DNA from: Deltaproteobacteria bacterium
Lineage (GTDB): Bacteria > Myxococcota_A > UBA9160 > UBA4427
DNA: 64,000 nucleotides
Assembly (NCBI GenBank): GCA_016713665.1
Contig: JADJOR010000024.1
Coordinates: forward strand, 62,001 to 126,000
Direction of reading: 5' to 3'
Under the pieces are notes generated by a model. It ran no database searches and was not told the DNA's origin. It saw nothing but the letters and a program-made list of their open reading frames with translations. How positions within the stretch are numbered: the stretch's first letter is position 1; each line of letters starts with the position of its first letter. Of the stretch, positions 1 to 8,628 are shown piece after piece. The position numbers and the translations under genes were made by a program.

Positions 1-89
1 GCCTTCGAGCTGAACAGCACGGCCTCCCCGCATGCGGGGGCGAGACGCTCGGGCCGCTCGTGATCGAGCTCGAGGAAGACCTGGGTCAT
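1..89 (-). CDS. Partial N-terminus of an unidentified protein
   Basis: An open frame begins at ATG (89) and runs off the left edge of the window, giving about 29 residues that start MTQVFLELDHERPERL. It lies downstream of mgtE on the same strand, 124 nt after the mgtE stop. I see no clear ribosome binding site. The fragment is too short for a family to be recognised, and it could be a chance frame. No function is proposed. Confidence 0.35.
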   Translation of the reverse strand, partial: MTQVFLELDHERPERLAPACGEAVLFSSK

Positions 90-213
90 GGGCGCAGGAC
101 GACTCGCATGGCGGACGTGGGGTTGATTCGGAGGTCGGAAGATCGGCGCTCGGCTCCGCCTGCGCAATCCTCGAAAGGCCGTCCCTGCGCCTTCCCCGAC
201 CTTCCTGCCGGTC

Positions 214-1590
214 TCAGAGGAGCAGGCTCGTCGCCAGCTGGAGCGTCAGGAAGAACCCGCATACGTCGGTCAGGGTCGTGAGGATCGGGCCCGAGGCGAG
301 GGCGGGGTCCCAGCCGAGGCGCTTGATGACGAGCGGTGTGGTGCCCCCGATCGAGACCGCGAGCAGCGTATTGACGGCCAGGGCGAGGCCGACCACGACG
401 CCGAGGGTCGCGCTCCCCTGCCAGGCCCAGGCGAGCAGGGCCAGCATGCTCCCGAGGGCGAGCCCGTTCAGCACGCCGACGAAGGCCTCCTTCGAGAGCA
501 CGTGGGCGAGCTCGCTGGGCCGCACGACGCCCAGGGACAGCTCGCGCAGGCTGACCGCCACCGCCTGGTTCCCCGAGCAGCCGCTCATGTCCGAGATGAT
601 CGGCAGGAAGACGGCCAGGGCGATCGCGGCCTGGAGCGTGTCCTGATAGGCCGCGACGACGCTCGCCGCGAAGAGGTTGAGGACGATGTTCACCGACAGC
701 CAGGCGAGCCGCCGCCGCGAGCGCTCCATCGGCGGCATCGAACGGAGCTCCTCGCCGCTCGCGATGCCCAGGGACTTCATGTGGTCGCTCTCGGCGACGT
801 CGATCGAGGCGTCGTCGACGGCGGCCCGCTCGACGACCCCGACGAGCCGCCCGTCCCAGTCGACCACCGGGGCGCCCAGGAAGCCCTGCTTGCGGAAGAC
901 CTGGGCGAGGGCCTCGAGGGGATCCTCGACGCCGAAGACGACCGGCTCGCGCACCATCAGCTCCGAGAGCCGCGCCTCGCCCCGGGCCAGCAGGAGCGCC
1001 CGCAGCGGGACGACGCCCTCGAGCCGGCCCTGCTCGTCGACGGCGTAGAGGTACTGGATCGCATAGCCGGCGTAGGCGTCGGCCCCGCGCCGGATCTGGT
1101 CGATGGCCGCCGAGACGGTCTGGCCCGAGCGCAGCGACACGTACTCGGTGCGCATCAGCCCGCCGGCCGTGTCGGCGTCGTAGGCGAGCAGCGCCCGGAC
1201 CTCCCGGGCGGTCTCGACCGGGGCCGCCGCGAGGATCGCCCGCCGATCGTCCTCGTAGACCTCGGCCATGACGTCGGCGCGGTCGTCGCTCGAGAGCGCC
1301 TCGAGGATCTCGGCGGCGGCCCGGGGCTCGACCTCTTCGATGGCGGCGGCGGCCTGGGAGAGGGGCAGATCCTCGATCAGGCCTGCGGCGGCCTCGGAGC
1401 CGAGGATGTCGAGGAGGCGGCCGAGCTCGAGGGTGGGGAGTCGGCTCGCGGCGTGGGTCCGGTCGCTCTCGGAGAGCGAATCGAAGAGCGCGCGGATGGC
1501 GGCTTCGTCGCCCCGATCGAGCAGGTCGGAGAGCTGGGAGGGGGCGAGCTCGGCCACGGATCGGAGTACCTCGGGACACGAGTCGTCCAC
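214..1590 (-). CDS. mgtE: Magnesium transporter MgtE
   Basis: This is an inner-membrane Mg2+ channel of the MgtE/SLC41 family, 458 residues, the usual family length. An acidic helical N domain (about 1-140) with repeated 'AAEIL..L..DDRADV' character is followed by two CBS domains (about 145-265). The C-terminal half is five hydrophobic segments holding the family signature around 'LPIISDMSGCSGNQA' and 'TPLVIKRLGWDPA'. In the family, Mg2+ bound between the N and CBS domains closes the pore. I chose a GTG start at 1590 because the frame upstream loses all family character and has no nearby ATG; the ribosome site there is weak. It follows a Cys/His-rich secreted protein gene, separated by a strong hairpin (1646-1669) that could end or attenuate the upstream transcript. 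Confidence 0.93.
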   Translation of the reverse strand: MDDSCPEVLRSVAELAPSQLSDLLDRGDEAAIRALFDSLSESDRTHAASRLPTLELGRLLDILGSEAAAGLIEDLPLSQAAAAIEEVEPRAAAEILEALSSDDRADVMAEVYEDDRRAILAAAPVETAREVRALLAYDADTAGGLMRTEYVSLRSGQTVSAAIDQIRRGADAYAGYAIQYLYAVDEQGRLEGVVPLRALLLARGEARLSELMVREPVVFGVEDPLEALAQVFRKQGFLGAPVVDWDGRLVGVVERAAVDDASIDVAESDHMKSLGIASGEELRSMPPMERSRRRLAWLSVNIVLNLFAASVVAAYQDTLQAAIALAVFLPIISDMSGCSGNQAVAVSLRELSLGVVRPSELAHVLSKEAFVGVLNGLALGSMLALLAWAWQGSATLGVVVGLALAVNTLLAVSIGGTTPLVIKRLGWDPALASGPILTTLTDVCGFFLTLQLATSLLL

Positions 1591-1645
1591 GAGCCGCGCG
1601 CGCTTGAGCGTCCGATCGGGTCGAGAGGCGGATTCACGAGCGGAT

Positions 1646-1669
1646 GCGGACCCGGTGCTCCGGGTCCGC
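1646..1669. terminator. Perfect 10-bp-stem hairpin between two minus-strand genes
   Basis: GCGGACCCGG and CCGGGTCCGC pair perfectly around a TGCT loop. On the minus strand this sits 49 nt after the stop of the Cys/His-rich protein and 56 nt before the mgtE start. There is no T-run, so it is either a GC-type terminator or stabiliser, or a 5' leader structure of mgtE. Which of these is not decided by sequence alone. Confidence 0.45.
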
Positions 1670-1717
1670 ACACATCGCTCGGTTCGACAGGGCCGGCTCC
1701 GCGGCGGAGCGGCCCGT

Positions 1718-2293
1718 CTACTGGGCCGGGCTGCTCGTCGTCGGCGCGCTCGGGACCGCGGCCGGGGCCTTGTCGCCCTTGCTCTTCGACTTCCCGTTCT
1801 CGCACATCTCGCCGTGCGCGTCGCCGTCCTGGCGGCCGTGGTGGCCGCCCTGATGGCGGTGGTGCTTGCAGCTTCCGTCGCAGGCGTCGCCATGGGGGCA
1901 CGCTTCGCCATGCGGGCAATCCTTGCCGTGCGGGCAGCTTTCGCCATGGGGGCAGCTCTTGCCGCCCGCGCAGGCCTTGTCGTGGGAACAGCCCTTGCCG
2001 CCGGAGCAGGACTTGCCGTGGCCCCAGGCCGCATGGGTCGCCTTCATCTCGCTGCGGCATTCCTCGATCGGCTGCGTCGAGCGCAGGCAGGCCGCGAGCT
2101 TCTCGTAGGCCTCCGCCATCTTGACGCGGTCCTCGGCGCTCGGTCCGGTGCCGCTCTTGCCGGGGGCCGTGCTCTTTTCGGGGCCCGTTCCCTTGGCGTG
2201 GGCCCCGTGGCTGTCCGCCAGGGCCGGCGTCGCCGCCGCCAGCAGCAGCACCGCCATGAAGCCCAGCACGCGCGTCGTTCGTCTCGAATCCAT
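1718..2293 (-). CDS. Secreted Cys/His-repeat protein, probable metal binder
   Basis: This 191-residue protein starts at ATG 2293 behind a strong site (GAAGGAGGGA). A signal peptide of about 26 residues ends near ALADSHG. A Pro/Ser/Gly stretch and a short helical part (about 45-85) containing two Cys follow. Residues about 90-145 are a run of six-residue units of type C-P-H-G-x-x (CPHGES, CPHGKD, CPHGEA, CPHGDA), preceded by looser CxGGK units and followed by 'CKHHRH'. At least nine Cys and a dozen His fall in about 55 residues. This looks like a periplasmic or exported metal-binding module, but I know no named family with exactly this repeat. It is 41 nt downstream of the sulfatase-fusion gene and probably in the same transcript. 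The metal is inference; copper, zinc and nickel are all possible. Confidence 0.85.
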   Translation of the reverse strand: MDSRRTTRVLGFMAVLLLAAATPALADSHGAHAKGTGPEKSTAPGKSGTGPSAEDRVKMAEAYEKLAACLRSTQPIEECRSEMKATHAAWGHGKSCSGGKGCSHDKACAGGKSCPHGESCPHGKDCPHGEACPHGDACDGSCKHHRHQGGHHGRQDGDAHGEMCENGKSKSKGDKAPAAVPSAPTTSSPAQ

Positions 2294-2334
2294 CGATCCC
2301 TCCTTCGTCCGGCTCTCGTCCGGTGCACGTTCAT

Positions 2335-5300
2335 TCATTTCGCGCCGTCGCAGCTCTCGACGTAGCCGAGCACCCGCAGGCGCTCGCAGTCCTCGCGCGA
2401 CATCTCGGCGGCCCCGCCCGTGACCGCCTTGCCCTCGGCGGCGAGGCGCTGGAGTCGGGCCAGCTCCTCGAGCCGCGCCTCGGCGTCGGGCTCGCTGAAG
2501 GGGTCGGTCTCGCCGGGGTCGTTCGTGAGGTCGAAGTATTCGCGGGCTGGGAGGCCGCGGGGGTTGTGTTCGTTCGCGACGATCAGCTTCTCCTCTTCGG
2601 TCCGCAGCGACCAGAGGACGTTGCCCTCGTGATCCTCTTCGGAGAAGACCTGGCGGTCCTTCTCGGCGCGCTCCGTGAAGGGGCGGCGCAGGTCGACGCC
2701 CTGCATCGACTCGGGCACCGGGATCCCCGCCGTGCCGAGCAGCGTCGGGGCGACGTCGATCGAGCGGGCGAGGCCGGTGGCGACGCGCTCCGCGGGCGGG
2801 CGCTCGTGACGCGACCACTTGACGAGCAGCGGGACGTGGATCTGCTCGTCATAGAGGGTGAGCCCGTGCCAGAAGCCGCCGTGCTCGTTGAACTCCTCGC
2901 CGTGATCCGCGGTCAGGGCGATGACGGTGTCGTCGTAGACGCCCATCGCCTCGAGCTTCGCGAGGAGCTCGCCGAACTGGACGTCGAGGTATTCGATCTC
3001 GCCGCGGTAGAGCGTGGCGAGGCGGTCGGCGAGCTTTGGATCGGGCTCGGGCATCGAGACGCGGGCGACGCCGACGCCGTTGTAGGGATGCTCGAAGTAG
3101 GGATCGTGGGGATCCATGTAGTGGAGGAACAGGAAGAAGCGCTCGTCGCCCCGGGCATCGAGCCAGTCGAAGGCCGTTCGATTCACGACCTGCGAGTCCT
3201 GGTAGTAGTCGTTGAACCAGATCTTCTTTCCGCCGAGCACGCCGAGCACGACCTGGCGGACGAGCTGGTAGACGATGAGCTTCGAGCTCGACTCCTGCGC
3301 TCGCGCGATGTAGTCCGGGGCCAGGTAGTAGTAGTCGTCGTAGCCCTGATCGAAGCCGAAGCTCTCGGCCAGGTTCACGTTCGAGACGATGCCGGCCGTC
3401 GTGTAGCCGCCCTGCTGCAGGGCCTCCGACACGAGGGTCAGCTCCTGCGACAGCGACGCGGGCTTCGACATCGCGCGGTGGGTCGAGGGAACGGTCGAGG
3501 AGAGCAGCGAGGCCGTGGCGGGCTTCGTCCAGGAGGCGTGGGAGAAGGCCTTGTAGAGAGTCCCCTCTTCGGCGAGGCGACAGAGGTTCGGCGTCCGGAT
3601 TTCGGCGCCATAACACGAGAGATGATCCGCCCGCAGCGTGTCGACCATGACGAGGATGACGTTGGGCCGGCTCGCGAGCCCGGCCGGGATCGCCCGCTTC
3701 GCGGGCTCCTCTGGAGCCGGCGGCGCGTAGGCCAGGGAGAGCGCACCGCCGAGGCCGAAGACGCCGAGGAGCAGCGCGGCGATCGGCGCGAGGGGCGTCG
3801 CGAGCCGCGCGGCGATCGGGGCGAGCAGCAGCCGCAGCGGACCGAGGATCAGCGCGAGCAGCACCGCCCCGCCGAGGAGCACGCCGAGCAGCACGGGCAG
3901 CGGCGGCATCTGCTCGAGATACACGTCGCGCCGCAGCCGGAAGAGCACGACGAAGAGCCCGAACGGGACCAGACACGCGCCGAGCCCGAGCCGCGGGACC
4001 CAGCTCCCGATCTCCTGCCGATCCATCGGGAGCACCGCGAGGAAGAGCCCGCCGAGGATCGAGAGCCCGCCGAGCACCGCGGCCCACATCAGGGGCCCGT
4101 ACCAGAAGACCTGCGCCTCGGTCCCGAGCCCGCCCCGGGCGATCACGATCGCCTCGCCGAGGCCGAGCACGAGGCCGGCCACGATGCCCGCGAAGCAGCC
4201 CGCCGACGCGCTGCGCCAGAGGCGTTCGCCGATCGGCGTCGCGGCGATCTCGCCGGCGGTGACGTCGACGTCCTCGTCGAGGGAGGTCGCCTCGCGCGCC
4301 GCGAGGTCGTAGTCGACCTGGACGCCGTCGACCCGGGCGAAGGCCGGACGATAGTCGGCGCCCCGGGCCCACCAGAACAGGAAGCCGAGCATGGTCGGCG
4401 CTTCCGCCGCCCAGAAGCCGAGGGCCGCCGAGACGATCGCTTCGGGCCCGCCGATCTGCTCCTTCAGCAGGACGTACTGCGCGGCCTCGCGGATGCCTTC
4501 GCCCGCGATCGTGAAGGGGCTGATCACGGTCACGAAGATCTGGATCGACGACCCGAAGGTCACCTCCCAGAAATCCGCGCCCACCGCGCCGATCGCGAGC
4601 GCCGTGAAGTAGTACATCGCGGCGGTCGTGAAGTGGACGAGGAAGGACAGGAAGAGGATCTGGAGGACCAGCCCCGGCCGCGTGCGATAGGCGGCCGCCG
4701 AGCTCGAGATGCGCGAGACGAGGCCGGTGATGCGCTGCTTCGCCGGGATCGGGACGGTCGCGAGGATCCACTGCACGAAGCCCGGGAAGAGCAGCGTCAC
4801 CACGAGGCCGCCGATCACGCCGGCGGCGATCGGCACCGACGCCATCGCGAAGAAGCGTGCGTTCTCGCCGAAGATCGCGATGCCGAAGGGCAGCGTCGCG
4901 AGGAAGGTCATGAAGACGCCGGAGAAGCCGCAGACCTTCTCGACGAACTTCGCCGCGGTGACCTCGACCGAGCGACCGCTGAAGCGGGCGGCGTCGAAGA
5001 GGGTGTAGCCGTCGAGGCCGGCGGTGGAGGGCAGGAAGGTTCCGATCGCGCGGCCGATCAGGAACGAGCCGAAGATGTGCTTGAAGGGGAGCTCGATGCC
5101 CTGGCCGACGAGCATCAGCTTCCAGCGCCACATCGACGAGAGCATGCCGACGACCTTGATGCTGGTCGCGAGGCCGACGAAGAGCCAGAACGTCCCGGGA
5201 TCGACCTGGCCGAGGATCTCGGCGATCAGCTGGAGCGCGATGACCTCCTCGCCCGCCTCGTTCTTCATCGGGTGGGCCAGCAGGGCCCAGAAGCAGACGA

Positions 5301-5415
5301 CGGTCGTCCAGGCCTTGAGCGCGGTGAGGAGCCGAGCGCGGGTCGGGCCCTTCGGCAGGCGCAGGCCGAGGAGGGCGAGCACGGCGATGGCGATGGCTTG
5401 CAGCAGATAGATCAT
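2335..5415 (-). CDS. Membrane fusion: flippase/LPG-synthase-type TM domain plus sulfatase-fold domain
   Basis: A 1026-residue protein in two parts. Residues about 1-330 are a polytopic domain of the UPF0104/lysylphosphatidylglycerol-synthase TM type, with the typical 'GTFLPSTAGLDGYTLFDAAR' loop. Several more membrane helices (about 400-570) lead into an extracytoplasmic alkaline-phosphatase-superfamily (sulfatase) domain from about 583. That domain opens with 'NVILVMVDTLRADHLSCYG' and later shows 'ALTADHGEEFNEHGG', both metal-site motifs. Where sulfatases have C/S-x-P-S-R before LLTG, this protein has T-K-P-A-T-A-S-LL (about residue 630). The nucleophile is therefore probably Thr, as in phosphoglycerol/phosphoethanolamine-type transferases, and classical formylglycine chemistry is unlikely. 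An envelope lipid or glycan modification role is inference. The lipoprotein gene is 54 nt upstream. Confidence 0.9.
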   Translation of the reverse strand: MIYLLQAIAIAVLALLGLRLPKGPTRARLLTALKAWTTVVCFWALLAHPMKNEAGEEVIALQLIAEILGQVDPGTFWLFVGLATSIKVVGMLSSMWRWKLMLVGQGIELPFKHIFGSFLIGRAIGTFLPSTAGLDGYTLFDAARFSGRSVEVTAAKFVEKVCGFSGVFMTFLATLPFGIAIFGENARFFAMASVPIAAGVIGGLVVTLLFPGFVQWILATVPIPAKQRITGLVSRISSSAAAYRTRPGLVLQILFLSFLVHFTTAAMYYFTALAIGAVGADFWEVTFGSSIQIFVTVISPFTIAGEGIREAAQYVLLKEQIGGPEAIVSAALGFWAAEAPTMLGFLFWWARGADYRPAFARVDGVQVDYDLAAREATSLDEDVDVTAGEIAATPIGERLWRSASAGCFAGIVAGLVLGLGEAIVIARGGLGTEAQVFWYGPLMWAAVLGGLSILGGLFLAVLPMDRQEIGSWVPRLGLGACLVPFGLFVVLFRLRRDVYLEQMPPLPVLLGVLLGGAVLLALILGPLRLLLAPIAARLATPLAPIAALLLGVFGLGGALSLAYAPPAPEEPAKRAIPAGLASRPNVILVMVDTLRADHLSCYGAEIRTPNLCRLAEEGTLYKAFSHASWTKPATASLLSSTVPSTHRAMSKPASLSQELTLVSEALQQGGYTTAGIVSNVNLAESFGFDQGYDDYYYLAPDYIARAQESSSKLIVYQLVRQVVLGVLGGKKIWFNDYYQDSQVVNRTAFDWLDARGDERFFLFLHYMDPHDPYFEHPYNGVGVARVSMPEPDPKLADRLATLYRGEIEYLDVQFGELLAKLEAMGVYDDTVIALTADHGEEFNEHGGFWHGLTLYDEQIHVPLLVKWSRHERPPAERVATGLARSIDVAPTLLGTAGIPVPESMQGVDLRRPFTERAEKDRQVFSEEDHEGNVLWSLRTEEEKLIVANEHNPRGLPAREYFDLTNDPGETDPFSEPDAEARLEELARLQRLAAEGKAVTGGAAEMSREDCERLRVLGYVESCDGAK

Positions 5416-5469
5416 CGGGCGCGGTCTCCGGGGGCTCCGGGGGGATCCGGGGTGGTGTCGGGGCGGGGC

Positions 5470-6333
5470 TCAGCGGGGGCGAAGCAGCTCGCGGCGGGCC
5501 TTTTGATAGGCCTGCTCGGTGATCCGTCCCGAGCGGCGATCCTCTTCGAGGTCGGCCAGCGCGCGGAGCTGCTCGGGGTTCAGCTGATCGAGGCTCACGC
5601 CCGAATCGTCGTCGACCCGGCGCTCCGAGGCGGGGATCGGGGACTCGAGCAGGACCTCGCGCCGGAGCTTCGTCCCGCCGGTCGAGCCGGGCAGATGATA
5701 GGCGGTCCGGAAGACGTCGCTCCGGAAGTCGATCTCGAGGGTCTGGGGACCGGCGAAGAAGAGGTGCTCGCCGGAGACGACCCGGAAATCCATCGGGCGC
5801 GTGTCGCGCACCGGCTCGGGGAGGGGCTTGTCCTCCTTGGCCTGGGGAACCAGCCAATCGGTGCGGTGGAGCTGGACGTAGAGATACTCGCCCTTGACCC
5901 ACGCGAGCAGCGTCGTCAGGTACTTCGTGTGGAAGATCCCGAGGCTGCGCTCCTTGCGCACCGCCTGGATCCCGATCTCCTCGTCGGGGCCCGCCTGCCG
6001 CAGCCCCTCGGAGAGGGCCTCTGCGATCGGCTCGAGCAGCTCCGGATGGATGCCCGGCTGGCGGATCGTCGCGGCGCTCTTCTTGTCTTCGCGGGACTCG
6101 ATCTCGATGGCGCCGAGGATGTGGGTCAGGCGTTCCTTCGAGACGATCGCCGGATGCGCGAAGTCCTGGGGCTCGGTCTTGAAGCCCCGGGCGTAGCGGA
6201 CGAGATCGACCTGCATGCCCGTCCGATTGATGATCGAATGGCGGCGCGGACGGCTCGCGCAGCCGGTCGCGAGGACGATCGGCAGGAGGGCGACGAGTGC
6301 GAGCAGGGCCAGGGCGGGGCGCGGACGGAGCAT
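5470..6333 (-). CDS. Lipoprotein with SHOCT-like C-terminus
   Basis: A 287-residue predicted lipoprotein. The start at 6333 gives a positively charged N-terminus, a hydrophobic core and the lipobox LATG-C near residue 22; an in-frame ATG 21 nt upstream (6354) is possible and neither has a good ribosome site. The middle (about 40-220) is a soluble domain of no family I recognise, with 'IVSKERLTHILGAIEIE' near its start. The last 35 residues (LNPEQLRALADLEEDRRSGRI...) look like the SHOCT oligomerisation motif. It lies between the FeoAB fusion and the sulfatase fusion on the same strand with short gaps, so it is likely co-transcribed. Function unknown. Confidence 0.83.
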   Translation of the reverse strand: MLRPRPALALLALVALLPIVLATGCASRPRRHSIINRTGMQVDLVRYARGFKTEPQDFAHPAIVSKERLTHILGAIEIESREDKKSAATIRQPGIHPELLEPIAEALSEGLRQAGPDEEIGIQAVRKERSLGIFHTKYLTTLLAWVKGEYLYVQLHRTDWLVPQAKEDKPLPEPVRDTRPMDFRVVSGEHLFFAGPQTLEIDFRSDVFRTAYHLPGSTGGTKLRREVLLESPIPASERRVDDDSGVSLDQLNPEQLRALADLEEDRRSGRITEQAYQKARRELLRPR

Positions 6334-6395
6334 GGCGCCACGATAGCCGATCATGCGCCGCGCCTCGCTCGCCACGGGCCCTCGCATCGCCCCGC

Positions 6396-8597
6396 TCACG
6401 AGGGCGCTCCGACCGCATAGCCGATCACGCGATAGGTCAGGAAGCTCGCGCCGTAGGCCAGGGCGAACAGGTAGCTGAAGGCAAACGCCGGCCAGCGCCA
6501 GGAGTTCGTCTCGCGCCGCATGATCGCGATCGTCGAGGTGCACTGCAGGGCGAACACGAAGAAGGCGAGCAGCGCGCCGACGGTGGCCGGGGTGAAGACC
6601 GGAAGTCCCGTGTCCGGATGGCGGTCGGCCCGCAGCGCGTCGCGCAGCGAGGCGCCCTCGTCGCCGCCGGTCGCGTAGATCTGGGCCAGGGTCGCGACGA
6701 GGATCTCCCGGGCGGCGAGGCTCGCGACGAGGCCGACGCCGATCTTCCAGTCGAAGCCGAGCGGCGCGATCAGGGGCTCGAGGGCGTGGCCGAGGCGGCC
6801 GCCGGCGCTGTGCTCGAGGGCGTAGGCGGAGGCGGCGCGGGCGTCGAGGCCGGGCGGCGCTTCGACGCGCGGGAAGTTGAGCAATAGCCAGAGGGCCACC
6901 GTCGCGAGCAGGATGATCGTCCCCGCCCGGCGCAGGAAGGCGCGCACGCTCGAGAGGACCTGCGAGGCCCAGAGCGCGAAGGTCGGCCGGCGATAGGTCG
7001 GCAGCTCCATCGTGAAGGGGAGGCCATCGCCCGGGACGAGGGTCTTCTGGATGATCGCCGCGACCGCGAGCGCCGCCGTCGCCCCGCCCACGTAGAGGGC
7101 GAGGAGCACGAGTCCCTGCAGCCGCAGCGGGCCTGCGACCGCTCGATCCGGGACGAAGGCGCTGATGAGCAGCGTGTAGACGGGCAGCCGCGCCGAGCAG
7201 GTCATGAGGGGCGCGACCAGGATCGTGACCAGGCGATCGCGGGGCGAGGGGATCGTGCGCGTCGCCATGATGCCGGGCACCGCGCAGGCATACGACGAGA
7301 GCAGCGCCACGAACGAGCGCCCCTCGAGCCCGATCCGCCCCATCGCGCGGTCGATCACGAAGGCGGCCCGCGCCATGTAGCCGAGATCTTCGAGCAGATA
7401 GAGGAGCGAGAAGAGGATCGCGATCTGCGGCACGAAGATCACGACCGAGCCGACGCCGGCGATGAGGCCATCGGCGACGAGGTCGGCGATCCAACCTGCC
7501 GGCAGCCCGCTCCGGGCTGCATTCGCCAGCATGGCGACGAGGCCATCGATCGCGTCCATCGCCGGACCGGCCCAGCGGAAGATCAGCTGGAAGAAGGTCA
7601 GCATGACGAGCACGAAGAGCAGCGAGCCCCAGACCGGATGCAGCACGATCGAGTCGATCCGTTCGGTCAGGCGATGGCGGGCCGGGCGGGTCTCGATCAC
7701 GTGGGCCGCGATCGAGTCGGCCCAGGCCTCGCGCTCGCGGCGGTCCTCGGGCGGGAGGATCGGCGGGCGCGACCAGTCGTCCGGGCGCGCGAGCAGCTGG
7801 CGCAGGCGGTCGACGCCGCGGCCGCGGTGGCCGACGACCCCGATGACGGGGACACCGAGGGCCGCCTCGAGGCGCGCGAGGTCGAGCTTTCCGCCCCGGG
7901 CCGCGAGCTCGTCGAGCATCGTCAGCACGACGCAGGCCGGGCGCCCGAGCCGCAGCGCCTCGCCGAGGAAGGGCAGGCTGCGGGGGAGCGAGCAGGCGTC
8001 GGCGACGAGGATCAACGCCTCCGGTCGGTCGACCCCCTCGACCCGGCCCGCGAGCACTTCGGTCACGACCGCCTCGTCGGCGCTGATCGGCGTGAGCCCG
8101 TAGGTCCCGGGGAGGTCGATCAGCCGGGCGGGGACGCCGTCGAGATCGAGGGGGCCCTCCCGGCGTTCGACGGTGACGCCCGGGTAGTTGCCGACCCGGG
8201 CGCGCAGGCCGGTGAGCGCATTGAAGAGGGTCGTCTTCCCGGCATTCGGGCTGCCGAGCAGGGCGAAGACGCGGCCAGCGCTCATGCCGTCCCCCCGCGT
8301 TCGCGCCCGCCCCTGATTCCGCTTTCGATCCCGCTTCCTTTCGATCCCGGCATCGATCCCGGCATCCATTACGCGAACGCGAGCGCTTTCCGACCGGCGC
8401 AGGCAGAGCTGGTAGCCGCAGAGCTCGAAGACCGAGGGATCCCCGAGCGGTGCCCGTCGCAGACACGCGACGATGATCCCGGAGCGCACGCCGAGGTCCG
8501 CGAGACGGCGCGTGATGCCGTCGTCGCCGGCGACCCCGACGACCCGGACGAGGCGGCCGATCGGGGCCTGGTCGAGGGTGAATTCCGTTGTGGTCAT
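6396..8597 (-). CDS. feoB: Ferrous iron transporter, FeoA-FeoB fusion
   Basis: An inner-membrane Fe2+ importer of 733 residues. Residues 1-77 are a FeoA SH3-like domain. A Lys/Arg-rich linker (about 78-104) joins it to FeoB with the G1 loop GSPNAGKTT (about 115-123), G3 DLPGTYGL and a G4-position TMLDE in place of the usual N-x-x-D. The membrane half carries both gate repeats with the conserved Cys motif 'MTCSARLPVYTLL'. The same frame is open through the linker, so FeoA and FeoB are one polypeptide. An internal ATG at 8285 (MSAGRVFALLG) has a GGGGGGA run just upstream and could also give separate FeoB (629 residues). No C-terminal FeoC is visible. It follows gpsA by 31 nt; the gap holds a short palindrome. 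Confidence 0.95.
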   Translation of the reverse strand: MTTTEFTLDQAPIGRLVRVVGVAGDDGITRRLADLGVRSGIIVACLRRAPLGDPSVFELCGYQLCLRRSESARVRVMDAGIDAGIERKRDRKRNQGRARTRGDGMSAGRVFALLGSPNAGKTTLFNALTGLRARVGNYPGVTVERREGPLDLDGVPARLIDLPGTYGLTPISADEAVVTEVLAGRVEGVDRPEALILVADACSLPRSLPFLGEALRLGRPACVVLTMLDELAARGGKLDLARLEAALGVPVIGVVGHRGRGVDRLRQLLARPDDWSRPPILPPEDRREREAWADSIAAHVIETRPARHRLTERIDSIVLHPVWGSLLFVLVMLTFFQLIFRWAGPAMDAIDGLVAMLANAARSGLPAGWIADLVADGLIAGVGSVVIFVPQIAILFSLLYLLEDLGYMARAAFVIDRAMGRIGLEGRSFVALLSSYACAVPGIMATRTIPSPRDRLVTILVAPLMTCSARLPVYTLLISAFVPDRAVAGPLRLQGLVLLALYVGGATAALAVAAIIQKTLVPGDGLPFTMELPTYRRPTFALWASQVLSSVRAFLRRAGTIILLATVALWLLLNFPRVEAPPGLDARAASAYALEHSAGGRLGHALEPLIAPLGFDWKIGVGLVASLAAREILVATLAQIYATGGDEGASLRDALRADRHPDTGLPVFTPATVGALLAFFVFALQCTSTIAIMRRETNSWRWPAFAFSYLFALAYGASFLTYRVIGYAVGAPS

Positions 8598-8613
8598 GGG
8601 GTGTTGGCAATTT

Positions 8614-8627
8614 GCGAACGCATTCGC
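8614..8627. promoter_or_regulatory. Short inverted repeat upstream of feoAB
   Basis: GCGAA-CGCA-TTCGC lies between the gpsA stop and the feoAB start. It is the only symmetric element there and is a candidate operator for the iron gene. It does not match the AT-rich Fur consensus, so the regulator is unknown; it may be chance. Confidence 0.22.
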
Positions 8628-8628
8628 T

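Noticed and set aside
502..2124. A 540-codon plus-strand frame
   Set aside because: Shadow of mgtE and the Cys/His protein on the minus strand; no ribosome site and biased composition.
2323..6420. A 1365-codon open frame on the plus strand
   Set aside because: It is the antisense shadow of the sulfatase fusion and lipoprotein genes. Its residues are Arg/Glu/Asp/Gly-rich with no domain, while the minus strand has clear family motifs.
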